DNA of 10,651 nucleotides from Fidelibacterota bacterium (GTDB lineage Bacteria; Fidelibacterota; UBA2242; JAFGTP01): positions 1 through 10,651 of the forward strand of contig JAOZSG010000097.1 of the NCBI GenBank assembly GCA_029939785.1, written 5' to 3'. Positions 1 to 8,024 of the stretch are shown in pieces; position 1 is the first letter of the stretch; each line of letters starts with the position of its first letter. The notes beneath the pieces were generated by a model. That model was given only the letters and a program-made list of their open reading frames with translations. It did not search any database and was not told where the DNA came from. The position numbers and the translations under genes were made by a program.

Positions 1-103
1 TATTATGCAAATATATCTAATTTATTTATAATTTTCATCAATTATTCCTACTACTTTTATACACCTAACAACTATTTATCCCTTCTATGCCAAACCGAAT
101 GGA

Positions 104-1792
104 TTAGAAAGATAATGACGGGATAGAATAGTGTATATATAAACCATAAGTAGGACTCATGCTTGAAATTTTTGGATTTTTATAACCATCCCAATTAATA
201 ACTTCAATTTCTTCATCATCATATTTAACATACCATAAATCCATTGCAGGAAAAAGATTATATCCGGCAAAAACACCAATGTTCCAATCAATGTTTACAG
301 CAATTTCCAATCCCAGATTCACTCTCCCCCCGAAACCATAATTAATTATATCTATATCCTCTCCACCTAAACTTCCATCTACAGAAAGCCCCTGAATTCC
401 TAATAAAAACTCTGTATGCATTGCCATTGGCCCTAAATAATACTTTTTTAGATAACCCAAATATCCATTGAAATATGCTGCAAAGGAATTGTTCTGTTTG
501 GTAAAATGATCAACAGTGATAAACCCCAAATCAAATAAATCAAATATTTCCTTTCTGGTATATACTTCGCTTCTGACACCAACTACAGCACCCGTGACTC
601 CAAAAACAAGGAAACTCTGACGTTTATTTGTTAATGGTGCAATATTGGTCTGAATATCAAGATCGATACCGAGTACTGTTTCATTATAATCGTTAAAAAC
701 AACTGCAAGTCCATCATCGTTAATATCATCATTAACAAATATTCCTTTTTCAATGTTAAGATTGAATACTCTGGGCTTTAATGAGACATCAATTCCAATT
801 CTTGGATGTTCTACTATTGTCATGCCTCTGATCCAGTCACCCTTGTGGACTGCCCATGCAGATGACAAGTATTGACCTTTTTTAGACGGATCAGCTACTT
901 TGCCAATTCTTACAAAACCATCTTTAGAGAATTTTATTTTTCCTGAATTATTTTGAATCCATTCACCTACATAATAAGGCTGATCAAGCTTAATACCTTC
1001 ATTTTTACCTAAAGGAAATTTTATATTTCTTCCATCTACTTCTACAATTGGAGTACTTAATTTAAACATTGGTAATTCTTTTATGCGAATTTGAAGATTT
1101 TGTCCCATTATACGAGATGCATCTTTTAGAGCTTGTGCAATTGTATTTTTTTTGGAATTATCATCTTTATCCTCACTTGTGCTAACAGACGAATGAACAG
1201 TGGCAATTTTTTCAATTTTTGGATTATCACCATAAACTATATGGTAAAATATCAATCCTCCTGACATAGAAACAGTATAAGATTTTTTATTTTTTTTAAC
1301 CTTGTAATTTGATAAAAATGGAATATAAATATATGCTGAGTTAAAAATCTGCTCTAAATGTTCTGCTGTTATGCCGATTTCTTTTGCTTTGATAGAAATG
1401 AAAGAATTTTTTTCTGCTTCTGATACTAATTCTTTGGCTCTTATTTCTTTTTCATAATCAAGGATTTTAATAATTTCCGGAAGCATTGTTTCTTCTACAA
1501 TTTTTTCGATTTCTTCTTTTGATATTGATGGGTGTTGAGCAATTTGACTTCTAAAATTCCGTGTTACCTGATCAGGAACTTCATTATAATCAAATCTTTT
1601 TAATTGAATTGATTGTTGAACAATAGAAAGAAAGGATAGATCAGCATTTTTTGGGAGTTTCTTACAGCCATTAATATATAATAGTGTATTTACAGATGAA
1701 ATGGATTTTCTTGTATATTTTTCACTTTGAGCTGATAATTGTAAATAAAAAAATAATAACAAGAAGATTAAAATAATATTTTTTTTATTCAT
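104..1792 (-). CDS. Exported protein with probable C-terminal outer-membrane beta-barrel, function unknown
   Basis: This 562-residue protein is not one I can name. Residues 1-22 form a Sec signal peptide: lysines, a very hydrophobic Ile/Leu/Phe core, and a likely cleavage at LSA-QS. Residues about 25-240 look like a soluble periplasmic region with a charged helical stretch (about 88-145). Residues about 240-325 contain a pattern LGKNEGI...PYYVGEW followed by GFVRIGKV, which recalls the small beta-domains of FlgT/CsgG-like envelope proteins; that is a weak resemblance. From about residue 330 to the end, Gly- and aromatic-rich amphipathic strands alternate and the chain ends in Phe, as outer-membrane barrels usually do. 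The start is supported by AGGAG (plus-strand ctcct, 1798-1802) five bases upstream. It is divergent from the LTD gene, so they are not co-transcribed. A surface anchor or channel role is possible but unproven; the reading frame itself is very likely real. Confidence 0.85.
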   Translation of the reverse strand: MNKKNIILIFLLLFFYLQLSAQSEKYTRKSISSVNTLLYINGCKKLPKNADLSFLSIVQQSIQLKRFDYNEVPDQVTRNFRSQIAQHPSISKEEIEKIVEETMLPEIIKILDYEKEIRAKELVSEAEKNSFISIKAKEIGITAEHLEQIFNSAYIYIPFLSNYKVKKNKKSYTVSMSGGLIFYHIVYGDNPKIEKIATVHSSVSTSEDKDDNSKKNTIAQALKDASRIMGQNLQIRIKELPMFKLSTPIVEVDGRNIKFPLGKNEGIKLDQPYYVGEWIQNNSGKIKFSKDGFVRIGKVADPSKKGQYLSSAWAVHKGDWIRGMTIVEHPRIGIDVSLKPRVFNLNIEKGIFVNDDINDDGLAVVFNDYNETVLGIDLDIQTNIAPLTNKRQSFLVFGVTGAVVGVRSEVYTRKEIFDLFDLGFITVDHFTKQNNSFAAYFNGYLGYLKKYYLGPMAMHTEFLLGIQGLSVDGSLGGEDIDIINYGFGGRVNLGLEIAVNIDWNIGVFAGYNLFPAMDLWYVKYDDEEIEVINWDGYKNPKISSMSPTYGLYIHYSIPSLSF

Positions 1793-1797
1793 ATGAA

Positions 1798-1802
1798 CTC
1801 CT
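1798..1802 (-). promoter_or_regulatory. Shine-Dalgarno site of the outer-membrane protein gene
   Basis: The minus strand reads AGGAG five bases before the ATG at 1792. It fixes the start codon and shows that this organism uses SD-led initiation for at least some genes. Confidence 0.7.
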
Positions 1803-1937
1803 ACATTTTTTAGACCGGATTAACAGAATTTACTAGATAAATATAATTATTTTTCATCCTGTTTACCATGTCTATATTTTTTCTTTCATTTTTTCCATAT
1901 ACCTTTTAACATTACCTATATTAAGTATTTTTTATTA

Positions 1938-1972
1938 TTTGTTTCATGGTTCAAATCAATTGTTTAATTTTG
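1938..1972 (+). promoter_or_regulatory. Candidate Bacteroidota-type promoter for the LTD gene
   Basis: TTTG (1938-1941) and TAATTTTG (1965-1972) are separated by 23 bases. They match the -33 TTTG and -7 TAnnTTTG elements known for the primary sigma factor of Bacteroidota, at the long end of the usual spacing. A start near 1980 would give a leader of about 100 bases before the ATG at 2081. An alternative is the sigma70-like TATAAT at 2007-2012, which lacks a good -35. In such AT-rich DNA either match can arise by chance. Confidence 0.35.
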
Positions 1973-1975
1973 AAC
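1949..1975. repeat. Inverted repeat overlapping the candidate LTD promoter
   Basis: GTTCAAA (1949-1955) and TTTGAAC (1969-1975) are perfect 7-base inverted arms with 13 bases between, so the arm centres are 20 bases apart, about two helical turns. The right arm overlaps the candidate -7 element. The geometry would suit a dimeric regulator, but the arms are short and no regulator gene is in the window. Confidence 0.3.
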
Positions 1976-2005
1976 TGGTAATCTAATCATATTTTATGTT
2001 TTTTT

Positions 2006-2018
2006 ATATAATCAAATA
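2006..2018 (+). promoter_or_regulatory. 13-base motif shared upstream of both plus-strand genes (copy 1)
   Basis: ATATAATCAAATA occurs here, 62 bases before the LTD start, and again at 8636-8648 before the C25 gene. It contains TATAAT and may be a -10 box or an operator. Chance is not excluded in DNA this rich in A and T. Confidence 0.3.
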
Positions 2019-2080
2019 CCACAATTGATTTAATGTGATCTAAAGCATAAAATTACACATAAGCGGTATAAAAAAATCCT

Positions 2081-5000
2081 ATGAAACTAAATCAATACAA
2101 AACATGTTTTCAAATATTTCTGATTTTAATTTTTAAAATTACTTTTGCTCAAGTAACAAGTAATGAAAATCCGGTTTTGTCATTTACAAATGATAAAATT
2201 TGTATTAATGAATTCATGCATCTGCCGGAATCTGATAAAGGTAACGAATGGATAGAAATATTTAATAAATCGAATTTAGAAATTAATATCAAAAACTGGA
2301 AAATTTCTGATAGAAGTAAAAGTTCTTTAATTTCAGATCAAGATATAATTATACCTGCAAATGAGTATTTGGTGATTGGCAAAGATTCATCATTTTTGGA
2401 TTATTGGAATTGCGAAAATTTTATAACATGCTTTGAAGGTTTACCATCTTTAAATAACTCTGGTGATGTAATTGTCTTGTCCAATTCTACAGGACAAACT
2501 ATTGATTCTATACAATATACCAGTGAGTGGGCTGGTTCACAGGGTGTATCATTAGAAAAGAGAGATGCAAGTGTTTCAGGCTTGCTCATGGAAAATTGGG
2601 GTTTATCAAAATCAGAACAAGGAGGAACACCTGGAAAAATCAACACTCTGTCTCTTCCCGAAAATGATCTTAAAATTATTGAGTTTTCTAAATCTTCATC
2701 TATATTGCCTGCACCAAATCAGGAAATAGAGTTTTCTATCAAAGTTAGTAATGTAGGTGAAATTGATAATGTTATAAGTGACTTATCTGTTGGATGTGAC
2801 ATAAATCTTGATGGAATTCTAAATAATATCGAAGTTATATCCACACAAAATATCAGTTTAATGCAAAATGATTCTATTTCACTGACAGTTACTTACATAC
2901 CACCTTCTTTTGGAAGTTTTACCTTAATTGCACAACTGACATCTGAAGACGATGTGAATTCTGAAAATGATATAATGTTTTTTTCATTGAAATTACCTTT
3001 TCCCAACGATTGCCTGTGTATTAATGAGTTTATGTATTATGACGAAACTGGTAAAGGTGGCGAATGGATAGAGCTATATAATAAATCAGAAGAAGACATC
3101 AATTTGAATAAATGGAATATTTCTGATAATAGTAAAAGTGCGATAATTAGCGATGAAAATATTATTCTAATGGCTAAAGATTATATTGTAATTGTGAAAG
3201 ATGCCACACTTTTTGATTATTGGGAATGTGATAAATTTATTCCCTGTTTTGAACCTTTACCTTCTTTAAATAATTCCGGTGATTCCATTAAAGTAACCGA
3301 TCCTACAGGAAAAGTTATTGATGCACTTGAATATAAAAGCAGCTGGGGTAATCAAAGAGGAGTTTCTCTTGAAAAAAAGAATTCTTATTTATCTGGAATG
3401 AATTCAGAAAACTGGGGTTTATCAAATGCTGAAAAAGGAGGAACGCCTGGAAAAATCAACACTCTCTCTCTTCCTGATAATGACCTTATTATTACTGGTT
3501 TTTCACCTTCAACAACTACAACTCCTATCCCAAATCAAGAGATTGAGTTTATCATTAATGTGAAGAATCTTGGTGGTATTGATAATCCTCAATGTGATTT
3601 AATTTTTGGTTGTGACGAAAATTTTGATGGATTATTAAGTGAAAGTGAAATTCAAACCACCCAAAATATAGTCATTGGACTAAATGATTCTGTATCAGTA
3701 TCTGTAAAGTACACGCCTACCTATTATGGTCTTTTTTCTTTAATTGCTCAGGTTCAGTGTAATAATGATGTTAATCCAGACAACAATACTGCTGATTTTT
3801 TCCTAAAACTACCGTTTCCTGACAACTGTATCTGTATTAACGAGTTTATGTATTATGAAGAACCTAATAAAGGCGGAGAATGGATAGAAGTTTTCAACAA
3901 GTCCAATAATGATATTAACTTAAAATATTGGAGTATTTCTGATAATAGCAGCAGTGCATTGATTTCTATGAAAGACATAATAATACCATCAAAAGATTAC
4001 ATTGTAATTTCAGATGATTCAACATTTCTTGATTATTGGGATTGTGATAGCAAGTTTATTTTAGCATTTCAAAACATTCCATCACTCAATAACTCTACGG
4101 ATTCGATAATTATAACTGATCCTACAGGAAAAAACTTAGATTATTTTGAATATTCTAAATCATGGGGATATGAAAAAGGAGTCTCTCTTGAAAGACGTAA
4201 CCCTTATGGTTCTGCCGAAAATGCTTCAAACTGGGGGTTATCTGTATTCGAGGCAGGTGGCTCTCCAGGCAGACAAAATTCGATTTTGGCAAAAGAACAT
4301 GATTTGGCATTTATTGCTGATAATTTAACTTATTCTCCGGAAAACATTTTACCAGGAGACTTATTAAATTTCCATATTCAGATTCAAAATTTAGGTTTAA
4401 ATGAGGCCAATAATTTTTCTGTTGAGATCAGAATTTATAATAATCCTGATTCAGTTTGTTATTCTGAAGTGCTGGTTGAAGAAAGTTATAGTAATCTTAT
4501 GCCTGACAGTATATTAGTGGATACGATTAAATATTTTGTACACTTTACAGGTATTCAATATATACATTATAACCTTGTCTATGAAAATGATGAAAAACCA
4601 GAAAACAACACAATTACAAAAATATTGCCAGTTGGATATCCTGAAAAATCAATCATTATTAATGAGATTATGTATAATCCAAACACTGGAAAGCCTGAAT
4701 GGTTTGAGATTTATAATATTACTAAAGATTCCTTGAATATGAAAGACTGGTTGTTCCGAGATTCACAAAACACAATTCACTCCATTACTACTGAATCAGT
4801 TTATATTCCTCCTGATTCTTTTGGCGTAATTACACATGATGAAAATTTCATAGCAAGTTATCCTGATTTTGATGGAATATTACTTGTGTCTTCATCTTTT
4901 CCAACTCTTAATAATCTTGAAGATTCTTTGATTATTTTAGATCCTGTAGAACATTATATCGATAGTTTGTGTTATAAAGCAGATTGGGGAGGTACTCAAG

Positions 5001-7906
5001 GATATTCTCTCGAGAGAAAAAGTGATGAGAAGGCGACAAACTCTTTTTTAAATTGGGGATCTTCTCAATCTAAATCAGGTAGTACTCCGGGATATACAAA
5101 TTCAATAGCAATCAAAGACTTTGATCTGGCAGTAGATTCAATTTTTATTGATAATTCAGATATAATACACAATGATGAAATGAAAATAAATGTCATTGTG
5201 AAAAATACAGGCTCCAGAGTAATTCGGAATTGCAATCTTAATCTCAAAATTTATAAGACGACTCAGGATTCTATTATTCTGGAAGAAAAGGTATTGAGTA
5301 TAGATACACCTCATTATCCGCAAATGATAGGAATTCACTCTTTTACGATTTTATCTATTCCTGGTGGAGTTCATAGTGTCATTGCGGAAGTATCTACAAT
5401 AAAGGATAGCAGAATATCAAATAATAAATATAAATCAATTATAAAGGTTGGTTATCCCAATGCTTCTCTTATTGTGAATGAAATTTTATATTCTCCTGAA
5501 AGTGGCGAATCAGAATGGTTTGAAATTTATAATACTCAGTCATATGAGATTGATTTGAATTTATGGGAATATAAAGATGCATCAGGAAAATGGTTGACTT
5601 TATGTGATACTGTCCATCTATTAAAGCCGGATGATTTTATAGTAATTTGTGGAAATGAAGATTTTGTTCAGAGTAATCCACAATTTAATGGTTCATATAT
5701 TATTCCGTCAATATTCCCAACATTAAATAATTCTTCAGATGCATTACTACTTAGAGATTGTATTGAACACGAAATAGATTCAATATATTATTTAAGTAGT
5801 TGGGGCGGAGAAAAAAATATTTCTATTGAACGAAGAAATCCTTATACAGAAGCTTTGCTAAAAAATAATTGGGGCAGCTGTATAGACTCTCTTGGCAGTA
5901 CTCCCGGATTTGCAAATTCAATATTAAAATATGATTACGACCTGTCAATTGTTGATGACTCTTTTTTATTTGATACTTTAATTGTTGATCCATCTGTTGA
6001 AATTGGATTTTCTTTGAGCATTCAAAATAACGGAATATTTGAATCCGGTAATTTTACTATAAAACTTTTTAATGATAAAAACCTAAACAATATCACTGAA
6101 CAAGAAGAAATGGTTTGGAGTTTACATAATATTCCTTCTTTGAATGCCAATTCCATAAAAAAAATTACAGGCACATTATTTTCAGAAAATTCCGGTAGAA
6201 ACAGATATATATCACAAATTGAAAATAATTCTGATGAAAATCATGATAACAACACACAATCTACTGACTTACTGATTAAATACGAGCCTTTATCTCTAGT
6301 GATTAATGAATTCCTGTTTGCTCCAAACACTGGTCAAACAGAATATATTGAACTAATCAATACAAGTGATGAAAATATAGATATTATAGACTGGACAATA
6401 ACAAATGAGTGGCGAACAACAAGAATTAACAAAAGTGTAGTTATACCACCTAAAAGTTATGTGGTATTGTGTGAAGACAGCAGTTTTTTTAACTATTTTC
6501 CACCAACCAACTCTCCCGTAATTGTAATGGATCAGTGGTCACGCCTAAATAATATTCAGGATAATATTGTAATTCGAGATCTTACAGGAGTGTTAATAGA
6601 TTCTCTCCGATATCATAAAGATCAGGTTAATAAATTTGGGGTATCTCTTGAAAAAATTCTTCCATTCTATTTGGCATATCAGGACACTTCATGGATGGCT
6701 TCAACCAGTGAATATGGAGGCACACCCGGATTTTTTAATAGTATTTCTCCATTTCTTTATGATTTGAGATTATTCGATTGTTATATGTCTGGTAATAGTG
6801 GAAATAAAGAGTCGATTTTTGATATTAAATTTTATTATTCTAATATCGGAATGCGGGAATCATCATCTTCTAAAATTGATATTTATGAAATTCAATACAA
6901 CTCCAAAAGTTTATATAAAACTTTAAATATTAATCAAATCTTACCAAATCACGAAGATTCAATTTCCACCCAATTCAAGAATTTGGAAAAGGGAAATCAT
7001 AATTACCTTGCTCTTATCTCCTGGTCAGATGATCAAAACAGAAAAAATGATAGTATGCAATTCACTATCAATATAGCATTTGACAAAAAGGATTTATTAA
7101 TATCAGAATTTATGCCATTCCCCCATGAAATACACTCAACAGGTACATCAATATCAGAATATATAGAAATATATAATCCTTTAAAAAATGATATTTCACT
7201 TAATAATTGGAAAATCACCGATGCAAACACTGCAAAGAAAATAGTGATTTCAACAGAATATTTTATCCCATCTGAAGACTATATTGTTATTGCGGCTGAT
7301 TCATCAGTTTTTGAATACACAAATCTTGATAAATATAATACATTAGTACTGGATAAATTCCCATCATTAAATAATAGTGAGGATATGATAACAATTGTAG
7401 ATCCAACAGGAAATGTGATTGATAGTCTTGCTTATAATTCTACATGGGAATTTTCTCAGGGTATATCCAAGGAAAAGATTTATATAAAAGATGAAAATCT
7501 TCATAATAATTGGCGTTCTTCTGTGTCAAAAACCGGAGGAAGTCCAGGATTTCAAAATAGTGTTGTCATTACACAACAAACTATAAAAACAGGATTGTTT
7601 TCATCACCAACTCCCTTTACTCCAAATGGTGATGGAATTGATGATGAAGTTGGGTTTCAGTATCAACTTTCTTATACAACTGCAAATATTAAAATTGAAA
7701 TTTATGACTTAACCGGAAGATTAATTGCAACACCTGTTAATAAATTAAGAACAGGATCAAAAGGTGTTGTTTATTGGAATGGAATTAATAAATATAATGA
7801 GTTATCAAGAATTGGTATGTATATCGTAAGACTAACAGCAACTGATACTAATTCCAGAAAAACGGAAGGTTTTATCGATACTTTTGTGTTGGCAAGAGGA
7901 GACTGA
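2081..7906 (+). CDS. Giant secreted multi-lamin-tail-domain (LTD) protein with FlgD-Ig-like C-terminus
   Basis: A 1941-residue exported protein. Residues 1-23 are a signal peptide ending TFA-Q. Seven lamin-tail domains follow (about 41-190, 312-462, 584-735, 857-1009, 1130-1281, 1406-1555, 1671-1828), recognised by recurring INEFM / EWIE-YN / ISD / IIP--YIVI / PSLNNS-DSI / DPTG / GVSLE / NWG-S---GGTPG signatures. They alternate with six CARDB-like beta-sandwich linkers of about 110 residues (first about 193-308). Linkers 1, 2 and 5 carry EF-hand-like acidic loops. Residues about 1838-1935 are a FlgD-Ig-like domain (PFTPNGDGIDD, IYDLTGRLI, GMYIVRL), a type common at the C-terminus of exported FCB proteins. 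No nuclease, protease or glycosidase motif is visible, although LTDs are often attached to enzymes; a surface adhesin or scaffold role is inferred. Modules 1-3 resemble each other most and are cysteine-rich. No SD precedes the ATG; the signal peptide supports this start. Confidence 0.93.
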   Translation: MKLNQYKTCFQIFLILIFKITFAQVTSNENPVLSFTNDKICINEFMHLPESDKGNEWIEIFNKSNLEINIKNWKISDRSKSSLISDQDIIIPANEYLVIGKDSSFLDYWNCENFITCFEGLPSLNNSGDVIVLSNSTGQTIDSIQYTSEWAGSQGVSLEKRDASVSGLLMENWGLSKSEQGGTPGKINTLSLPENDLKIIEFSKSSSILPAPNQEIEFSIKVSNVGEIDNVISDLSVGCDINLDGILNNIEVISTQNISLMQNDSISLTVTYIPPSFGSFTLIAQLTSEDDVNSENDIMFFSLKLPFPNDCLCINEFMYYDETGKGGEWIELYNKSEEDINLNKWNISDNSKSAIISDENIILMAKDYIVIVKDATLFDYWECDKFIPCFEPLPSLNNSGDSIKVTDPTGKVIDALEYKSSWGNQRGVSLEKKNSYLSGMNSENWGLSNAEKGGTPGKINTLSLPDNDLIITGFSPSTTTTPIPNQEIEFIINVKNLGGIDNPQCDLIFGCDENFDGLLSESEIQTTQNIVIGLNDSVSVSVKYTPTYYGLFSLIAQVQCNNDVNPDNNTADFFLKLPFPDNCICINEFMYYEEPNKGGEWIEVFNKSNNDINLKYWSISDNSSSALISMKDIIIPSKDYIVISDDSTFLDYWDCDSKFILAFQNIPSLNNSTDSIIITDPTGKNLDYFEYSKSWGYEKGVSLERRNPYGSAENASNWGLSVFEAGGSPGRQNSILAKEHDLAFIADNLTYSPENILPGDLLNFHIQIQNLGLNEANNFSVEIRIYNNPDSVCYSEVLVEESYSNLMPDSILVDTIKYFVHFTGIQYIHYNLVYENDEKPENNTITKILPVGYPEKSIIINEIMYNPNTGKPEWFEIYNITKDSLNMKDWLFRDSQNTIHSITTESVYIPPDSFGVITHDENFIASYPDFDGILLVSSSFPTLNNLEDSLIILDPVEHYIDSLCYKADWGGTQGYSLERKSDEKATNSFLNWGSSQSKSGSTPGYTNSIAIKDFDLAVDSIFIDNSDIIHNDEMKINVIVKNTGSRVIRNCNLNLKIYKTTQDSIILEEKVLSIDTPHYPQMIGIHSFTILSIPGGVHSVIAEVSTIKDSRISNNKYKSIIKVGYPNASLIVNEILYSPESGESEWFEIYNTQSYEIDLNLWEYKDASGKWLTLCDTVHLLKPDDFIVICGNEDFVQSNPQFNGSYIIPSIFPTLNNSSDALLLRDCIEHEIDSIYYLSSWGGEKNISIERRNPYTEALLKNNWGSCIDSLGSTPGFANSILKYDYDLSIVDDSFLFDTLIVDPSVEIGFSLSIQNNGIFESGNFTIKLFNDKNLNNITEQEEMVWSLHNIPSLNANSIKKITGTLFSENSGRNRYISQIENNSDENHDNNTQSTDLLIKYEPLSLVINEFLFAPNTGQTEYIELINTSDENIDIIDWTITNEWRTTRINKSVVIPPKSYVVLCEDSSFFNYFPPTNSPVIVMDQWSRLNNIQDNIVIRDLTGVLIDSLRYHKDQVNKFGVSLEKILPFYLAYQDTSWMASTSEYGGTPGFFNSISPFLYDLRLFDCYMSGNSGNKESIFDIKFYYSNIGMRESSSSKIDIYEIQYNSKSLYKTLNINQILPNHEDSISTQFKNLEKGNHNYLALISWSDDQNRKNDSMQFTINIAFDKKDLLISEFMPFPHEIHSTGTSISEYIEIYNPLKNDISLNNWKITDANTAKKIVISTEYFIPSEDYIVIAADSSVFEYTNLDKYNTLVLDKFPSLNNSEDMITIVDPTGNVIDSLAYNSTWEFSQGISKEKIYIKDENLHNNWRSSVSKTGGSPGFQNSVVITQQTIKTGLFSSPTPFTPNGDGIDDEVGFQYQLSYTTANIKIEIYDLTGRLIATPVNKLRTGSKGVVYWNGINKYNELSRIGMYIVRLTATDTNSRKTEGFIDTFVLARGD
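2591..2668 (+). repeat. High-identity segment shared by LTD modules 1 and 2 (copy 1)
   Basis: It aligns without gaps to 3407-3484, exactly 816 bases downstream, with about 68 of 78 bases identical by my count, including a 20-base exact run (2630-2649 against 3446-3465). It encodes the NWGLS to GGTPGKINTLSLP end of the domain. The corresponding end of module 3 is clearly more diverged. Confidence 0.75.
2798..2833 (+). other. EF-hand-like calcium loop in linker 1 of the LTD protein
   Basis: Residues 240-251 place D, N, D, I, N, E at loop positions 1, 3, 5, 7, 9 and 12, with Gly at 6. This is the canonical ligand spacing of a 12-residue EF-hand or dockerin-type loop. Calcium binding is inferred. 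Confidence 0.5.
3407..3484 (+). repeat. High-identity segment shared by LTD modules 1 and 2 (copy 2)
   Basis: Partner of 2591-2668. The match suggests that modules 1 and 2 are the latest duplication, or that the segments have been homogenised by gene conversion. Confidence 0.75.
3614..3649 (+). other. EF-hand-like calcium loop in linker 2 of the LTD protein
   Basis: Residues 512-523 have D, N, D, L, S, E at positions 1, 3, 5, 7, 9 and 12, with Gly at 6. It occupies the same place in its linker as the loop in linker 1. Confidence 0.5.
6074..6109 (+). other. EF-hand-like calcium loop in linker 5 of the LTD protein
   Basis: Residues 1332-1343 have D, N, N, I, E, E at positions 1, 3, 5, 7, 9 and 12. 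Position 6 is Asn instead of Gly, which some EF-hands also accept. Linkers 3, 4 and 6 do not show the loop. Confidence 0.4.
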
Positions 7907-7944
7907 TATGTTGCCCACTAAACACAAAACAACACCAAAGCAAG

Positions 7945-7980
7945 ATATTAAAAGTGTCTGATATTTATCACTTTTAATAT
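7945..7980 (+). terminator. AT-rich hairpin after the LTD gene
   Basis: ATATTAAAAGTG (7945-7956) and CACTTTTAATAT (7969-7980) are perfect 12-base inverted arms around a 12-base loop, 39 bases after the LTD stop codon. The stem is weak in GC and no long T run follows, so its strength as an intrinsic terminator is uncertain; being symmetrical it could serve either strand. Confidence 0.45.
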
Positions 7981-7995
7981 TCTGTAAAATAAATA

Positions 7996-8019
7996 AATCC
8001 GGTCATGAATGACCGGATT
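7996..8019 (-). terminator. Probable intrinsic terminator of the thioredoxin-like gene
   Basis: AATCCGGTCA (7996-8005) and TGACCGGATT (8010-8019) pair perfectly over 10 bases with a 4-base loop. Read on the minus strand, the stem begins five bases after the stop codon of the thioredoxin gene and is followed by the T-rich run TATTTATTTTA, the layout of a Rho-independent terminator. It may also stop plus-strand transcripts from the LTD gene. Confidence 0.7.
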
Positions 8020-8024
8020 ACAAA

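Larger units (their letters stand above)
2201..7564 (+). repeat. Seven-copy intragenic tandem repeat (LTD plus linker, about 816-base period)
   Basis: The Asn/Ser of the NE/SE signature that opens each module falls at residues 43, 315, 587, 861, 1133, 1409 and 1675, giving spacings of 272, 272, 274, 272, 276 and 266 residues. The last copy lacks its linker and runs into the FlgD-like domain. Subfamilies are visible: copies 1-3 have (N/G)EWIE(I/L/V)(F/Y)NKS, copies 4-5 have EWFEIYN, copies 6-7 have EYIE. This suggests stepwise internal duplication. Confidence 0.88.

Noticed and set aside
1..103. Possible terminator or gene fragment downstream of the minus-strand outer-membrane protein gene
   Set aside because: No hairpin with a T run and no coding frame with recognisable content is visible in these 103 bases.
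1953..2031. Long-range inverted match AAATCAATTG (1953-1962) with CAATTGATTT (2022-2031)
   Set aside because: Ten low-complexity AT-rich bases 59 bases apart; similar TTGATT words recur in both intergenic regions, so chance is the simplest explanation.
2401..2646. Minus-strand open frame of 81 codons inside LTD module 1
   Set aside because: It lies fully within the repeat-bearing LTD frame, has no SD and no recognisable protein pattern; it is an antisense shadow, like the other short frames within 4146-7230 and 9155-10595.
2201..7564. Regular spacing that could suggest a CRISPR array or tandem DNA satellite
   Set aside because: The 816-base period is a coding repeat seen mainly at protein level; there are no short identical direct repeats with unique spacers.
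7896..7906. RGD tripeptide at the very C-terminus of the LTD protein
   Set aside because: It resembles an integrin-binding motif, but it is three residues at the end of a FlgD-like domain and nothing else suggests a host-cell ligand.
2081..7906. Nuclease or other enzymatic domain fused to the lamin-tail domains
   Set aside because: I scanned the whole translation and found only LTD, linker and FlgD-like segments; no catalytic motif is visible.
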